From Candidatus Saccharimonadota bacterium (lineage in GTDB: Bacteria; Patescibacteriota; Saccharimonadia; Saccharimonadales; Saccharimonadaceae), in NCBI GenBank assembly GCA_905373345.1, contig CAJPSU010000007.1, forward strand, positions 1-18,191: a stretch of DNA of 18,191 nt, in the 5' to 3' direction. Positions 9,603 through 16,693 of this stretch are shown piece after piece. The translations under genes were made by a program, and so were the position numbers. Position 1 is the first letter of the stretch, and each line of letters begins with the position of its first letter. The notes under the pieces were generated by a model. It did no database searches and was not told where the DNA came from. It saw nothing but the letters and a program-made list of their open reading frames with translations.

Positions 9603-10028
9603 ATGCAGTTTCAGTTGGTGACATTGGCTGGCGTCAAACTTGACGAAGCAGTCTATGAAGTAATTCTGCCGACTACCGAGGGTGTGATTTCGGTTTTTCC
9701 AAGCCACGAGGCACTCGTGACGGTGGCAATACCCGGTGTGGTAACAGTGCGTCGCCACAAAGAGGATCGCGATGATGAGTTGGAATATTTTGCGATTTCG
9801 GGCGGCGTGGTTGAGATTAACCAAGAGCGCGTGCGTATTCTGGTTGACGAGGCGGAACACGGCGACGATATTATTGAGGCGGAAAGCCAAGCGGCGCTAG
9901 AACGTGCGCTGAAGCTACAAGAAGAGTCAAGCGACCAGGTTGAGCTAGAAAAGGCCCATCAGCTGGTTGATCGTCATGCGGTACGGTTGAAGGTTGCCGA
10001 GCTGCATCGGCGCCGACGCCGACGTTAG
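9603..10028 (+). CDS. atpC: F1Fo ATP synthase subunit epsilon
   Basis: 141 aa, the usual length. The N-terminal beta-sandwich (FQLVTLAGVKLDEAVYEVILPTTEGVISVFPSHEALVT) and the EYFAISGGVVEI segment are characteristic; a C-terminal helical hairpin follows and ends in a run of arginines (HRRRRRR). It follows atpD by 4 nt, with AAGGA near the end of atpD serving as ribosome site. No intrinsic terminator with a clear hairpin and T-run is visible after it. Confidence 0.93.
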   Translation: MQFQLVTLAGVKLDEAVYEVILPTTEGVISVFPSHEALVTVAIPGVVTVRRHKEDRDDELEYFAISGGVVEINQERVRILVDEAEHGDDIIEAESQAALERALKLQEESSDQVELEKAHQLVDRHAVRLKVAELHRRRRRR

Positions 10029-10093
10029 CAACCAGGGGTCTTTTCGCTTTCTCGTAAGCCTCTTTTAGCAATGCGTGCATCCCTTCGGAGCGT

Positions 10094-10099
10094 TATAAT
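10094..10099 (+). promoter_or_regulatory. -10 box upstream of folC
   Basis: A perfect TATAAT lacking a convincing -35. It lies 7 nt before an ATG at 10107, which opens a 26-codon reading frame (10107-10187) that is out of frame with folC and overlaps its start. Confidence 0.5.
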
Positions 10100-10131
10100 A
10101 ACTTTGATGGCGACTCGTAAGAAACCAAACT

Positions 10132-11508
10132 GTGCTGTTGTCTGGCAATATACAAACATTCTCGGATGCAAAGAGATTTTTATTTGACGACTTGCCGTCA
10201 CTTGGCAATGCGGTATTTCGTGGCGCAGTGGGGCTTGAGCGAGCGAGAGCATGGCTTGCACTGCTAGGTGATCCGCAGGAATCGTTCCCGATTATTCACA
10301 TCGCCGGCACGAGCGGTAAAGGTTCGACGAGCTATTTTATTGCCAATCTTTTGAAAGCACATGGCAAAACGAACGGATTACACGTTTCGCCGCACGTATT
10401 TGACGTTCGCGAACGCGCGCAGATAAATATAGAGTTGCCAAGTGAAGCTAAGTTTACCAAAGCTACCGCTGACCTCATTCCTTATGTGCGGTCAATGCAA
10501 TATACGCCATATGGCCGCCCGACATATTTTGAAGTAACGAATGCGCTAGCACTGAGGTTATTTGAAGCTCATCATGTTGACTATGGCGTGATTGAGACGG
10601 GACTGGGCGGTCGTTATGATTCTACAAACACGGTGCGTCGGTCAGACAAATTAGCGGTTATTACGCGCCTCGGACTTGATCATACTGAGATTTTAGGTAA
10701 CACGCTTGAAGAAATCGCTTGGCAAAAAGCTGGTATTATCCCCTACGGCGGCACGGTTGTTGCGTTGAGACCAGAACAAGATTCAGTGCGGGCAGTGCTT
10801 GAAGAAGTTGCATACGGATGCCAGTCGCAAATTATTTGGAGTGAGCCATTGAAGTATGTATCGTTGCAATCTCGAACAGAGACGGGTGTTGAATTTTTGT
10901 ATCGCGGCGAACCGATGGAGACACAGACACCGGGTGATTACCAGATGGAAAATGCGGCGGTTGCGCTGGATACGGTACGATTTTTGGCAACGCGCGATGG
11001 CTGGGATTTTTCGTTTGATATGGCGCGCCAAGCGCTCTTAGAAGCGGAGTTGCCAGGTCGTGCAAATGTGTGGCATCTTGATGGGCGCAACGTAATGGTG
11101 GATAGCGCGCATAATCCGCAGAAGATTGCAGCATTTTTAAGTGAACTTGCACATCGTCCAGAATGGCATCGCCCGTTGGTTATTTTTGCAGCAAAGCATG
11201 GCAAGGACTGGAGGGGGTCGCTTGAGACAATCGGTTATTTGGCAGACAGGGTGTATATTACACAGTTCTTCCGTGACATGCCATCACCTCATTTACAGAA
11301 TTATAGCGTGAAACCGGAAGAGTTCGCGGCGGTTATTAGCGTATGCAACATGAAGAATGTCAGACAATTTGACACCCCGATCGACGCGTTCAACACTGCG
11401 CTCCAGCATGATCGTCCTATTGTTGTTGTCGGGTCAATGTATATGCTTGGCGAGCTGCATGAGCAGCTGTGCGCAAAGGGACGGCATGTTTGTACGCTAG
11501 GGCATTAA
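10132..11508 (+). CDS. folC: Folylpolyglutamate synthase / dihydrofolate synthase family ligase
   Basis: A 458-aa Mur-ligase-fold enzyme that adds glutamate to folates using ATP. It has the P-loop GTSGKGST (59-66), the YFEVTNALALRLF segment, VIETGLGGRYDSTN, LDHTEILGNTLEEIAWQKAGI and the C-terminal DSAHNPQKIAAFL, all typical of FolC. The frame is closed by TGA at 10105-10107, so the first usable start is GTG 10132 (TTG 10138 is an alternative); neither has a Shine-Dalgarno. In a genome of this type it probably acts on scavenged folate, which is inference. The gene ends 5 nt before a strong hairpin. Confidence 0.93.
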   Translation: MLLSGNIQTFSDAKRFLFDDLPSLGNAVFRGAVGLERARAWLALLGDPQESFPIIHIAGTSGKGSTSYFIANLLKAHGKTNGLHVSPHVFDVRERAQINIELPSEAKFTKATADLIPYVRSMQYTPYGRPTYFEVTNALALRLFEAHHVDYGVIETGLGGRYDSTNTVRRSDKLAVITRLGLDHTEILGNTLEEIAWQKAGIIPYGGTVVALRPEQDSVRAVLEEVAYGCQSQIIWSEPLKYVSLQSRTETGVEFLYRGEPMETQTPGDYQMENAAVALDTVRFLATRDGWDFSFDMARQALLEAELPGRANVWHLDGRNVMVDSAHNPQKIAAFLSELAHRPEWHRPLVIFAAKHGKDWRGSLETIGYLADRVYITQFFRDMPSPHLQNYSVKPEEFAAVISVCNMKNVRQFDTPIDAFNTALQHDRPIVVVGSMYMLGELHEQLCAKGRHVCTLGH

Positions 11509-11513
11509 ATATA

Positions 11514-11550
11514 TAGTACCGCCAACTACACAGTATAGTTGGCGGTACTA
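11514..11550. terminator. Perfect 15-bp hairpin between convergent genes
   Basis: tagtaccgccaacta and its exact complement flank a 7-nt loop (cacagta). It lies just after the folC stop and about 40 nt beyond the stop of the convergent minus-strand gene. There is no proper T-run on either side, only AT-rich sequence, so termination is inferred from position and stem strength. Confidence 0.6.
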
Positions 11551-11591
11551 GTTGATTAATAATTAATAGTTGTAAAACTTGACCCGATCAG

Positions 11592-12027
11592 TTATCGATC
11601 GCTTTTTTCAGGATGACTACCAACGGTATCAACTCTAGCTTCTAGGTCTCTATAATCAGGTCGGCATACCGTTACGTTAACAGGAGTATCCTTCTTGATA
11701 GGTGTATCGTAATGCTGTGCTTGCATCAATTGAGTATCATACTGAACGGCAGTTCTATACCCTACACCATCTTTTTCTTCAAAACCCTTTGAAAGCCCAC
11801 TGATCGTTTCATTATGTTCACCATACGTAGTCTGTTCCGAAACACAAGCAAGTTCTTTTGGAGCATTATCGGCATTGTCTTCGTGAGACAAACTGCTGAA
11901 GCCGATCGCTGCTCCTACTGCTAGCATTCCTGCAGCAATTCTAGTACATAAGACGATTCTTTAATGGCACTTCGTGCGTACTAGTATTATGGTTGTTGTT
12001 TGAATATTTCCTCTCTAAACTACTCAT
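11592..12027 (-). pseudogene. Membrane-anchored exported protein, apparently frameshifted
   Basis: A leaderless promoter points to the ATG at 12027, which opens a 28-codon frame (polar, ending VPLKNRLMY, stop at 11941). The second part is open in the +1 frame from 11960 to 11592. It encodes a basic-hydrophobic stretch (RIVLCTRIAAGMLAVGAAIGF) that looks like a signal anchor, followed by an acidic extracytoplasmic region with two cysteines. The frames overlap by 20 nt, and removing one A from the AAA run at 11958-11960 would join them into a protein of about 144 aa with N-in membrane anchor. The only ATG in the second frame (11927) cuts the hydrophobic segment and has no proper ribosome site. 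Either a recent frameshift, a programmed one, or a sequencing error. Family unknown. Confidence 0.55.
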
Positions 12028-12034
12028 AGTTTTC

Positions 12035-12063
12035 GTTGTAACACAGGATGGATATTTTGTCAA
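12035..12063 (-). promoter_or_regulatory. Leaderless promoter of the split exported-protein gene
   Basis: On the minus strand a perfect TTGACA (12063-12058), 17-nt spacer, TACAAC (12040-12035), ending 7 nt before the ATG at 12027. No Shine-Dalgarno. Confidence 0.75.
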
Positions 12064-12173
12064 GTATATGGCTGCGTTACGTAATGTCGGTACGATCAAC
12101 CAGTATGGAAGCGGGCGCAAACCATGATACATCAATAGGCCTTTGCTGTACCTCATTAATTTAACCTATTAGA

Positions 12174-12237
12174 GTCAACTCGCTTTCGTCCTTTTGGACT
12201 CATCAGCATAGGCGCACACCTATGGAGCGAATATGAC
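12174..12237 (-). ncRNA. Type III hammerhead ribozyme
   Basis: All core elements are present in order on the minus strand. The 5' strand of stem III is gtca-t-attcgct (12237-12226), followed by C17 at 12225 with predicted cleavage between 12225 and 12224. Stem I is catagg/cctatg (12224-12219 with 12212-12207) with loop tgtgcg. The conserved CTGATGA is at 12206-12200. Stem II is gtcc/ggac with loop aaaa (12199-12188). The conserved GAAA is at 12187-12184, and its last A pairs with U16.1. The 3' strand of stem III, gcgagttgac (12183-12174), completes an 11-bp stem with one G-U and one bulged T. Stem III is the open helix, hence type III. No core residue is substituted. It lies about 80 nt after the 109-aa reading frame and upstream of the next minus-strand promoter. 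Confidence 0.93.
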
Positions 12238-12743
12238 AAGCAGATCAGAGAGAAAGGCGGGAAAACAAACCCGGCAAAGTCTAAGACTACGGGCCATACT
12301 CGCCCCCCTGACAACGTGGTTAGGCTTGCGCCACCACGTTATCCAAGAAATACCCCAACGCCTCTTCGGGCGCTGGGGTAACTATAAGTTGGTCTCCCTT
12401 CCACGATGCCTGGTGGCTGGAGATAACCTCCAGCCACCAGAGGCTGACTGTTTCTATCACACTAGAATACACCTCTATCTTATCAATATGTATACACATG
12501 GTGATGATATTGTGGAAATTAAATTGAAGGAATCTCTTGAGGCTTTCCACCTCTCTCTTCGTCTCACGCGAAGAGGGGATAAAGTTTCGCAGGACGCAGA
12601 CAACTGCGTCCCTAGAAAAGAGGCGGGTCTCAATGTTGTTAGTGGCCATGGTGGCCACCTCCTTTCTTCTGAGGCTGCTTGTCAACGAACGCTTTTGGAA
12701 AGTTCTTCGTAATGCAGTTGATGCATTGAACTCTCAACAAAAG
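12226..12743 (-). ncRNA. Candidate large multi-branched structured RNA with hammerhead at its 3' end
   Basis: Predicted from the promoter at 12750-12778 to the hammerhead cut. The closing helix pairs 12684-12657 with 12260-12234 (ten perfect pairs, then tcag and agaaagg blocks separated by small bulges). Within it: 12591-12612 (ggacgcag/ctgcgtcc); 12543-12584 (ctcttcg/cgaagag extended, with a GTGA loop); 12409-12441 (13 perfect pairs); 12351-12380 (12 pairs); 12310-12343 (11 pairs, topped by ggc-GCAA-gcc). A leader hairpin is at 12701-12732. At 12312/12341, 12409/12441, 12591/12612 and once in 12351-12380 the pair is G-U on the minus strand but A/C on the plus strand, supporting the minus strand. 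No group I or II intron core, tRNA or known large-RNA motif was recognised. It may instead be a highly folded mRNA for the 109-aa frame. Confidence 0.6.
12320..12649 (-). CDS. Possible 109-aa protein within the structured RNA, unknown
   Basis: The frame begins ATG 12649 with a perfect AAAGGAGGT 7 nt upstream (12657-12665), far better than the weaker in-frame TTG at 12685. The product (MATNNIETRLFSRDAVVCVL..., ending DNVVAQA) has a plausible globular mix with hydrophobic strands (NIITMCIHI, SLWWLEVI) but no recognised motif. Against coding: arginine codons are mixed (AGA, AGG, CGA, CGT, CGC), unlike the CGC/CGT-rich neighbours; the frame is filled with perfect hairpins; its ribosome site sits in a long-range helix; and a long frame is also open on the other strand. 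If real, it is probably horizontally acquired. Confidence 0.4.
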   Translation of the reverse strand: MATNNIETRLFSRDAVVCVLRNFIPSSRETKREVESLKRFLQFNFHNIITMCIHIDKIEVYSSVIETVSLWWLEVISSHQASWKGDQLIVTPAPEEALGYFLDNVVAQA

Positions 12744-12749
12744 CTGATA

Positions 12750-12778
12750 TATATACCATACTTGACGCTTAAAGTCAA
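12750..12778 (-). promoter_or_regulatory. Promoter of the structured RNA / 109-aa transcript
   Basis: On the minus strand TTGACT (12778-12773), 17-nt spacer, TATATA (12755-12750). Transcription should begin near 12743, leaving a leader of about 94 nt before the ATG at 12649. Confidence 0.75.
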
Positions 12779-12834
12779 TAGTTATGCGGAAAAATAGTAA
12801 ATAATTATGAACTTAGAATCTAGATAGACCATTG

Positions 12835-13833
12835 CTATGCTTGGCCGGCGGTTGCTTTGAAATTTTTAAGCGCTTTATCCGCCGCGTCAACGAGTTCGCG
12901 CACCGTTGCTTCATACGCCTCGTAAATGCGAAATCCTGCGGCGTATGGGTGGCCGCCGCCGCCGAAGTAGCCGGCGATTTGCTCGCCAACGGGGGCGTTG
13001 CAGCGCAATTTGCCAGTGAGTTTGCCGTCCGGGTAAGTTTTGATCGCGCACGCAACTTCGACGCCTTCTACGAGCCGCATCTCGTCGAGAACAAGCATGC
13101 TCGGGTTATACTGGTCGCTGTACGCTTGGATTTCTTCCCACGGAATATGCACGAGCGCTAGTTTTCCGTCCAGCAGATATTCGATCCGCTCAATTAGCCG
13201 TCCCTTATACGCCAAAATTTCCGGCGACTTTTTCATAAAATCTCGCCGGCGTTCTTCAATTGCCGCGTTGCTTGCGCCAAGCCGCGTCAGCTCGCCTGCA
13301 ACCGTGAATGAATCGGCGTGCGTACTCTGCGTGGTCAGTCCCAGGCTATCGCTCATAATAGCGATCAGTAAATCCTCGGCAGCTTGCGGGTTGATTGCCC
13401 AACCAGCGTCCTGCGCCAAATTGTAGATTAGCTCGCCTGTTGCGACAACGTCTTGGCTGATTATCGTGTGATCAAAGCTGAGTGTACTGCCAGTCGTATG
13501 ATGGTCAAGCACGAGCACGGGGTGCGTCTCTAAAAAATGCCGCGCGCCTGGAGTCTCAAGCACTTTGCTAAGCAAAATATCGGCGCTCGTATCGACGATG
13601 ATCGCCGCATCAGCTTTCGCGTCAAACTCTGCGCAGACACGATCCCAGCCGCGAATGTAGCGCAGATACTTTGGGATAGCGACTGGACAATACAAACTAA
13701 CACTTTTACCAATATCGCTGAGAATCTCCTCAAGCGCTAACGCTGAACCGACGCTATCGCCATCAGGGTTTTCCGCTTGAATGACGATGACATTTGTCGC
13801 ATTGTCGATTATTTTTTTTGCTTCAGTGAACAT
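12835..13833 (-). CDS. DHH/DHHA1 phosphoesterase (NrnA-like oligoribonuclease)
   Basis: A 332-aa protein with the two-domain layout of NrnA-type enzymes that degrade nano-RNA or dephosphorylate pAp, or act on cyclic dinucleotide products. Motif I is NPDGDSVGS (22-30), motif II VDTS (80-83), motif III DHH (110-112), and the C-terminal DHHA1 domain has GGGGHPYAAG near residue 290. The histidine usual two residues before NPDGD in motif I is Ala20 here; the other metal ligands are kept. The ATG has GGAG about 10 nt upstream and an extended -10 (TGATATAAT, 13913-13905) further up. It stands alone, 92 nt after the exporter operon. The exact substrate is not determinable. Confidence 0.85.
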   Translation of the reverse strand: MFTEAKKIIDNATNVIVIQAENPDGDSVGSALALEEILSDIGKSVSLYCPVAIPKYLRYIRGWDRVCAEFDAKADAAIIVDTSADILLSKVLETPGARHFLETHPVLVLDHHTTGSTLSFDHTIISQDVVATGELIYNLAQDAGWAINPQAAEDLLIAIMSDSLGLTTQSTHADSFTVAGELTRLGASNAAIEERRRDFMKKSPEILAYKGRLIERIEYLLDGKLALVHIPWEEIQAYSDQYNPSMLVLDEMRLVEGVEVACAIKTYPDGKLTGKLRCNAPVGEQIAGYFGGGGHPYAAGFRIYEAYEATVRELVDAADKALKNFKATAGQA

Positions 13834-13904
13834 TATTACTTGTCTCCGTTTGGTGTATGTGCTTCAAAAATATAAAAACCTTAACTTATCTAAAGCACTC
13901 CTTC

Positions 13905-13913
13905 ATTATATCA
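13905..13913 (-). promoter_or_regulatory. Extended -10 upstream of the DHH gene
   Basis: TGATATAAT on the minus strand with no clear -35, in the gap between the exporter permease and the DHH gene; the leader would be about 65-70 nt. Confidence 0.45.
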
Positions 13914-13925
13914 TTGAGCGCGTCA

Positions 13926-15830
13926 CTATTCGTCACGCATATCTTTCATCGGATTGCGGCGCGTGTTGCGCACAAGCGGTAATATGCTACCGATGAGCGC
14001 TGCCGCAACGATACTTACGGCAGCGAGCGCAATAATAAGCGGATCAAATGTGAACAGCTGAAATGTTGTATTCAAATCGCGCGGCATGATGATGTAGCGT
14101 GCTGCGGTCGAAAAGTCGGCTGAATAGAGTACATCAATGGCACCTGCGCCGATCAGCCCAGCGACAATTGCAAATAGCGCAATTAGCCCGGCGAGCAGTA
14201 GCGTGTACATGACGTAAATTTGCGCAATGTCTAGGCGCGTTGCGCCAAGCGCGCGAAATATGGCAGATTCTTTACGGCTATCGGCGACTGTACGCGAAAT
14301 CGTTAACATTAAAATAAACGCTGCTACGCCGATAACGCCAAGTAGGCTATACCACAATATCGGTGTAAGCTGTTGCTGCAATTCTTCAATAACAAGCGAG
14401 TTACTTCCGAATGGTCGTGTAAAATTTGATATGCCGTCTACGCATAGATCCTTGTCTTTCGGCTGGACATTACACATGGTAGCGTGATAAAATGCGCGGG
14501 CATGTTCAGCATCTATGAATTCGTAAATAGTCGTATCTGATAGTCCACCCGAAAGCTCTTGACGCTCCGTGGTGAGAATATTCGGTAAATATGTTTTTGC
14601 AGCGCCTGCCTCAAATGTCTGTTTCGGTATAATCCAGCGCGATGGCATGTTAGCGTTGAGTGCGCCAGCCAGCTTGCTCTTTAGGTCGTCGCCGTACGCC
14701 GTATCTGGCAGTAGTCCAACAACACGGTAGGTTAATTTCGCTTGTTGTGGTGTTATGTTTTCTGTTGAAAATTGCTGGTTGAATTTCTGCAACTTTTCGT
14801 CAGCCATCTTTTCACTAGCACTGCGATTATCTTTTTTCACGATAGCGCCGTCGCAACTATCTGCCGCCGGCAAGGCGTATTCAATGCTTGGCTTGGCGTC
14901 GGATTCGTTTTTAGTCTTATTGGCGGCTGTGCGCTGCTGGTCAAGCGCTTGCTGGATTAAATGAGCCGACGCATTATTGCGATAGCACACCTGGATTGTT
15001 ATGTTGCTCGCCTCGTTCCGTAGCTCCCGAATGCGCTCAATGTGCTGCTGTGGCGATGCGGTCGTCGGTAAAGGTTTTTTGCCGAGCAGCGCCGCCGCAT
15101 CGTTATAGCTGATAAAGACAGGAATTTCATTGCTGGCGGCATGTACGCGATGCGGCAAGAAATAATAATTGAGCAGTGATTCATCAAGAATTTCTTGATA
15201 GCCCGCCGCACTTACAAACTCGTTTAGCTGTTCCGGCACGGCTTCTTTGTCGCGCTGGAAATCCTCGCGCCCGCCAATCATCACATCAAGCGATCCATCG
15301 CGTCCGCCGACATTCTGTATACGGTATGTCACGCTTGAGCCAAATCGCTTGGCGGCTGCATCAACGCGCTCCGGTTTGAGCGGATTCTTCTCGGCGGTGT
15401 ATTGCTTCAAAAAGGTCTTTACTGCCCAACTATTGCGGTTGAGCGAACCTGAATCGTCCTGATTTATTTTCATAATCGGTTCTTCTTCAGATTTTTCGTC
15501 GTATTCGACGCCGAGCGCTTTCGCTGCTGCTTTTTTGTCGGCGATATGCTGTTTATGCAATGCGAGTATGCGATCTTTGGCGTCTTGCGGCGTGTTATAG
15601 AATAGCTCAGATTGATTTTCATTGTGATTGCTGTACGCCAACAGATATCGCGTCGACATCGTATCGCGGTTGAATCGTTCAACACTCGCCATGCCGGCGC
15701 GCAATACCGTCAAACCAAACACTACAACGCCAAATAGCAATCCTGCTACGATAATTGTTACCGCGAGCCGAATCTTACGTGTGCGTAGTTTTGTCAGTGC
15801 AAGTTTGCTGGCGTCAAGTGTCCGCAACAT
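13926..15830 (-). CDS. MacB/FtsX-type ABC transporter permease
   Basis: A 634-aa membrane protein with the type VII ABC layout. One N-terminal helix (about residues 22-46, after a basic start MLRTLDASKLALTKLRTRKIR) is followed by a long extracytoplasmic region of some 430 residues. Three C-terminal helices follow (about 485-510, 535-565, 598-620), with the FtsX-like SRTVADSRKESAIFRALGATRLDIAQIY loop after the first of them. It ends with a basic cytoplasmic tail. The large outer domain is rich in Asn, Lys and Gln and was not recognised. Such pairs move peptides, lipids or lipoproteins by mechanotransmission. The ATG directly follows the stop of the ATPase gene (TAGATG), so the two subunits are coupled. 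Confidence 0.88.
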   Translation of the reverse strand: MLRTLDASKLALTKLRTRKIRLAVTIIVAGLLFGVVVFGLTVLRAGMASVERFNRDTMSTRYLLAYSNHNENQSELFYNTPQDAKDRILALHKQHIADKKAAAKALGVEYDEKSEEEPIMKINQDDSGSLNRNSWAVKTFLKQYTAEKNPLKPERVDAAAKRFGSSVTYRIQNVGGRDGSLDVMIGGREDFQRDKEAVPEQLNEFVSAAGYQEILDESLLNYYFLPHRVHAASNEIPVFISYNDAAALLGKKPLPTTASPQQHIERIRELRNEASNITIQVCYRNNASAHLIQQALDQQRTAANKTKNESDAKPSIEYALPAADSCDGAIVKKDNRSASEKMADEKLQKFNQQFSTENITPQQAKLTYRVVGLLPDTAYGDDLKSKLAGALNANMPSRWIIPKQTFEAGAAKTYLPNILTTERQELSGGLSDTTIYEFIDAEHARAFYHATMCNVQPKDKDLCVDGISNFTRPFGSNSLVIEELQQQLTPILWYSLLGVIGVAAFILMLTISRTVADSRKESAIFRALGATRLDIAQIYVMYTLLLAGLIALFAIVAGLIGAGAIDVLYSADFSTAARYIIMPRDLNTTFQLFTFDPLIIALAAVSIVAAALIGSILPLVRNTRRNPMKDMRDE

Positions 15831-16637
15831 CTAGAGAACCCTCCCATCGTGCAGTGTAATTTCGCGGTCGGTCTGCCGAGCAATCTCGTGGTCGTGCGTA
15901 ACGATTAAAATCGTTGTACCAAGCTGGCGGCGAATTTGCTCGAAAATGTCAATGACACGCTGTGAGTTAACACTATCAAGATTACCTGTCGGTTCGTCGG
16001 CCAGCAGGACTTTTGGCTGATTTAATAACGCCCGCGCAATGGCGGCGCGTTGCATTTGTCCACCAGACAGCTCTTTCGGCAAATGTTTCATGCGCTCTGC
16101 AACGTTAACCATCTTAGCGAGTTCAGCGGCGCGCTGTTTACGCTCGCGCGGATTAGTGCGCGCGAACATGCCGGGTATCTCTAGATTAGTTGCTAGATTC
16201 AAAAATGGCTGCAGATAAAATGACTGAAATACGAATCCAATTGTCCGCCCACGGAATTGTGATAATTTTCGGTCTGATAGTGCGCTAAGGGCTTGGCCGT
16301 TGACGGTAATGAGTCCGCTTGTTGGTTTGTCGAGTCCGCCGATTAGCTGTAGCAACGTTGACTTCCCTGAGCCGCTTGCGCCGGTGAGTGCTACAAATTC
16401 CCGTTGGCGCACACTCAAGCTGACGCCGCGTAGTACCTCAATCTTTTGCCGCCCGACTTTGTATGTTTTTACGACATCTTTGGCTGAGATAATTTCACTG
16501 CCGAGCGGTACAGTAGTTTTTGTCTGCGCAGTGGCATCGCGCGCCGTGTATTGCCGAACCGCTGCAACCGCCCGTTCCGGATCACCGTCAAAATACCGCA
16601 GAAACGCAGCAATTACCCTCCCCTTTTCGTCGTCCAT
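15831..16637 (-). CDS. MacB/LolD-type ABC transporter ATP-binding protein
   Basis: A 268-aa ATPase. Walker A GASGSGKST, Q-loop FVFQSF, signature LSGGQMQRAAIARAL, Walker B VLLADEPTGNLD and the switch His in IVTHDHEIA are all present, with the LolD/MacB-type order. About 45 residues precede the ABC domain (DDEKGRVIAAFLRYFDGDPERAVAAVRQY), probably a small helical extension. The start at 16637 (MDDEK) is preferred over the longer open frame to 16781, because an extended -10 (TGCTACAAT, 16652-16644) ends 6 nt before it, and the longer version would overlap the divergent gene. It pairs with the permease immediately downstream. Confidence 0.9.
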   Translation of the reverse strand: MDDEKGRVIAAFLRYFDGDPERAVAAVRQYTARDATAQTKTTVPLGSEIISAKDVVKTYKVGRQKIEVLRGVSLSVRQREFVALTGASGSGKSTLLQLIGGLDKPTSGLITVNGQALSALSDRKLSQFRGRTIGFVFQSFYLQPFLNLATNLEIPGMFARTNPRERKQRAAELAKMVNVAERMKHLPKELSGGQMQRAAIARALLNQPKVLLADEPTGNLDSVNSQRVIDIFEQIRRQLGTTILIVTHDHEIARQTDREITLHDGRVL

Positions 16638-16643
16638 GGAATC

Positions 16644-16652
16644 ATTGTAGCA
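16644..16652 (-). promoter_or_regulatory. Leaderless promoter of the ABC exporter operon
   Basis: Extended -10 TGCTACAAT on the minus strand, 6 nt before the ATG at 16637; no Shine-Dalgarno and no clear -35. Confidence 0.6.
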
Positions 16653-16681
16653 ATTGAAATATGTAAATGCTAGCAATTCCG

Positions 16682-16687
16682 TATAAT
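16682..16687 (+). promoter_or_regulatory. Leaderless promoter of the 92-aa gene
   Basis: A perfect TATAAT ends 6 nt before GTG 16694. It is arranged back to back with the exporter promoter only about 30 nt away. Confidence 0.6.
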
Positions 16688-16693
16688 ACAATT

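Noticed and set aside
11941..12156. Longer 71-aa version of the frame starting at 12156
   Set aside because: The promoter at 12035-12063 lies inside it, no ribosome site precedes ATG 12156, and the extra N-terminal part shows no domain.
12233..12712. 159-aa open frame on the plus strand across the structured RNA
   Set aside because: Its start mirrors the minus-strand frame because both lie on the inverted-repeat arms. The hairpins' G-U pairs, hammerhead, promoter and best ribosome site are all on the minus strand.
12174..12743. Group I/II intron, retron or Obelisk-like DNA copy
   Set aside because: No domain V, intron core or reverse transcriptase is visible, only one hammerhead is found (two would flank a circular RNA), and the fold is branched instead of one rod. 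Similarity to Obelisks is limited to having a type III hammerhead and an ORF.
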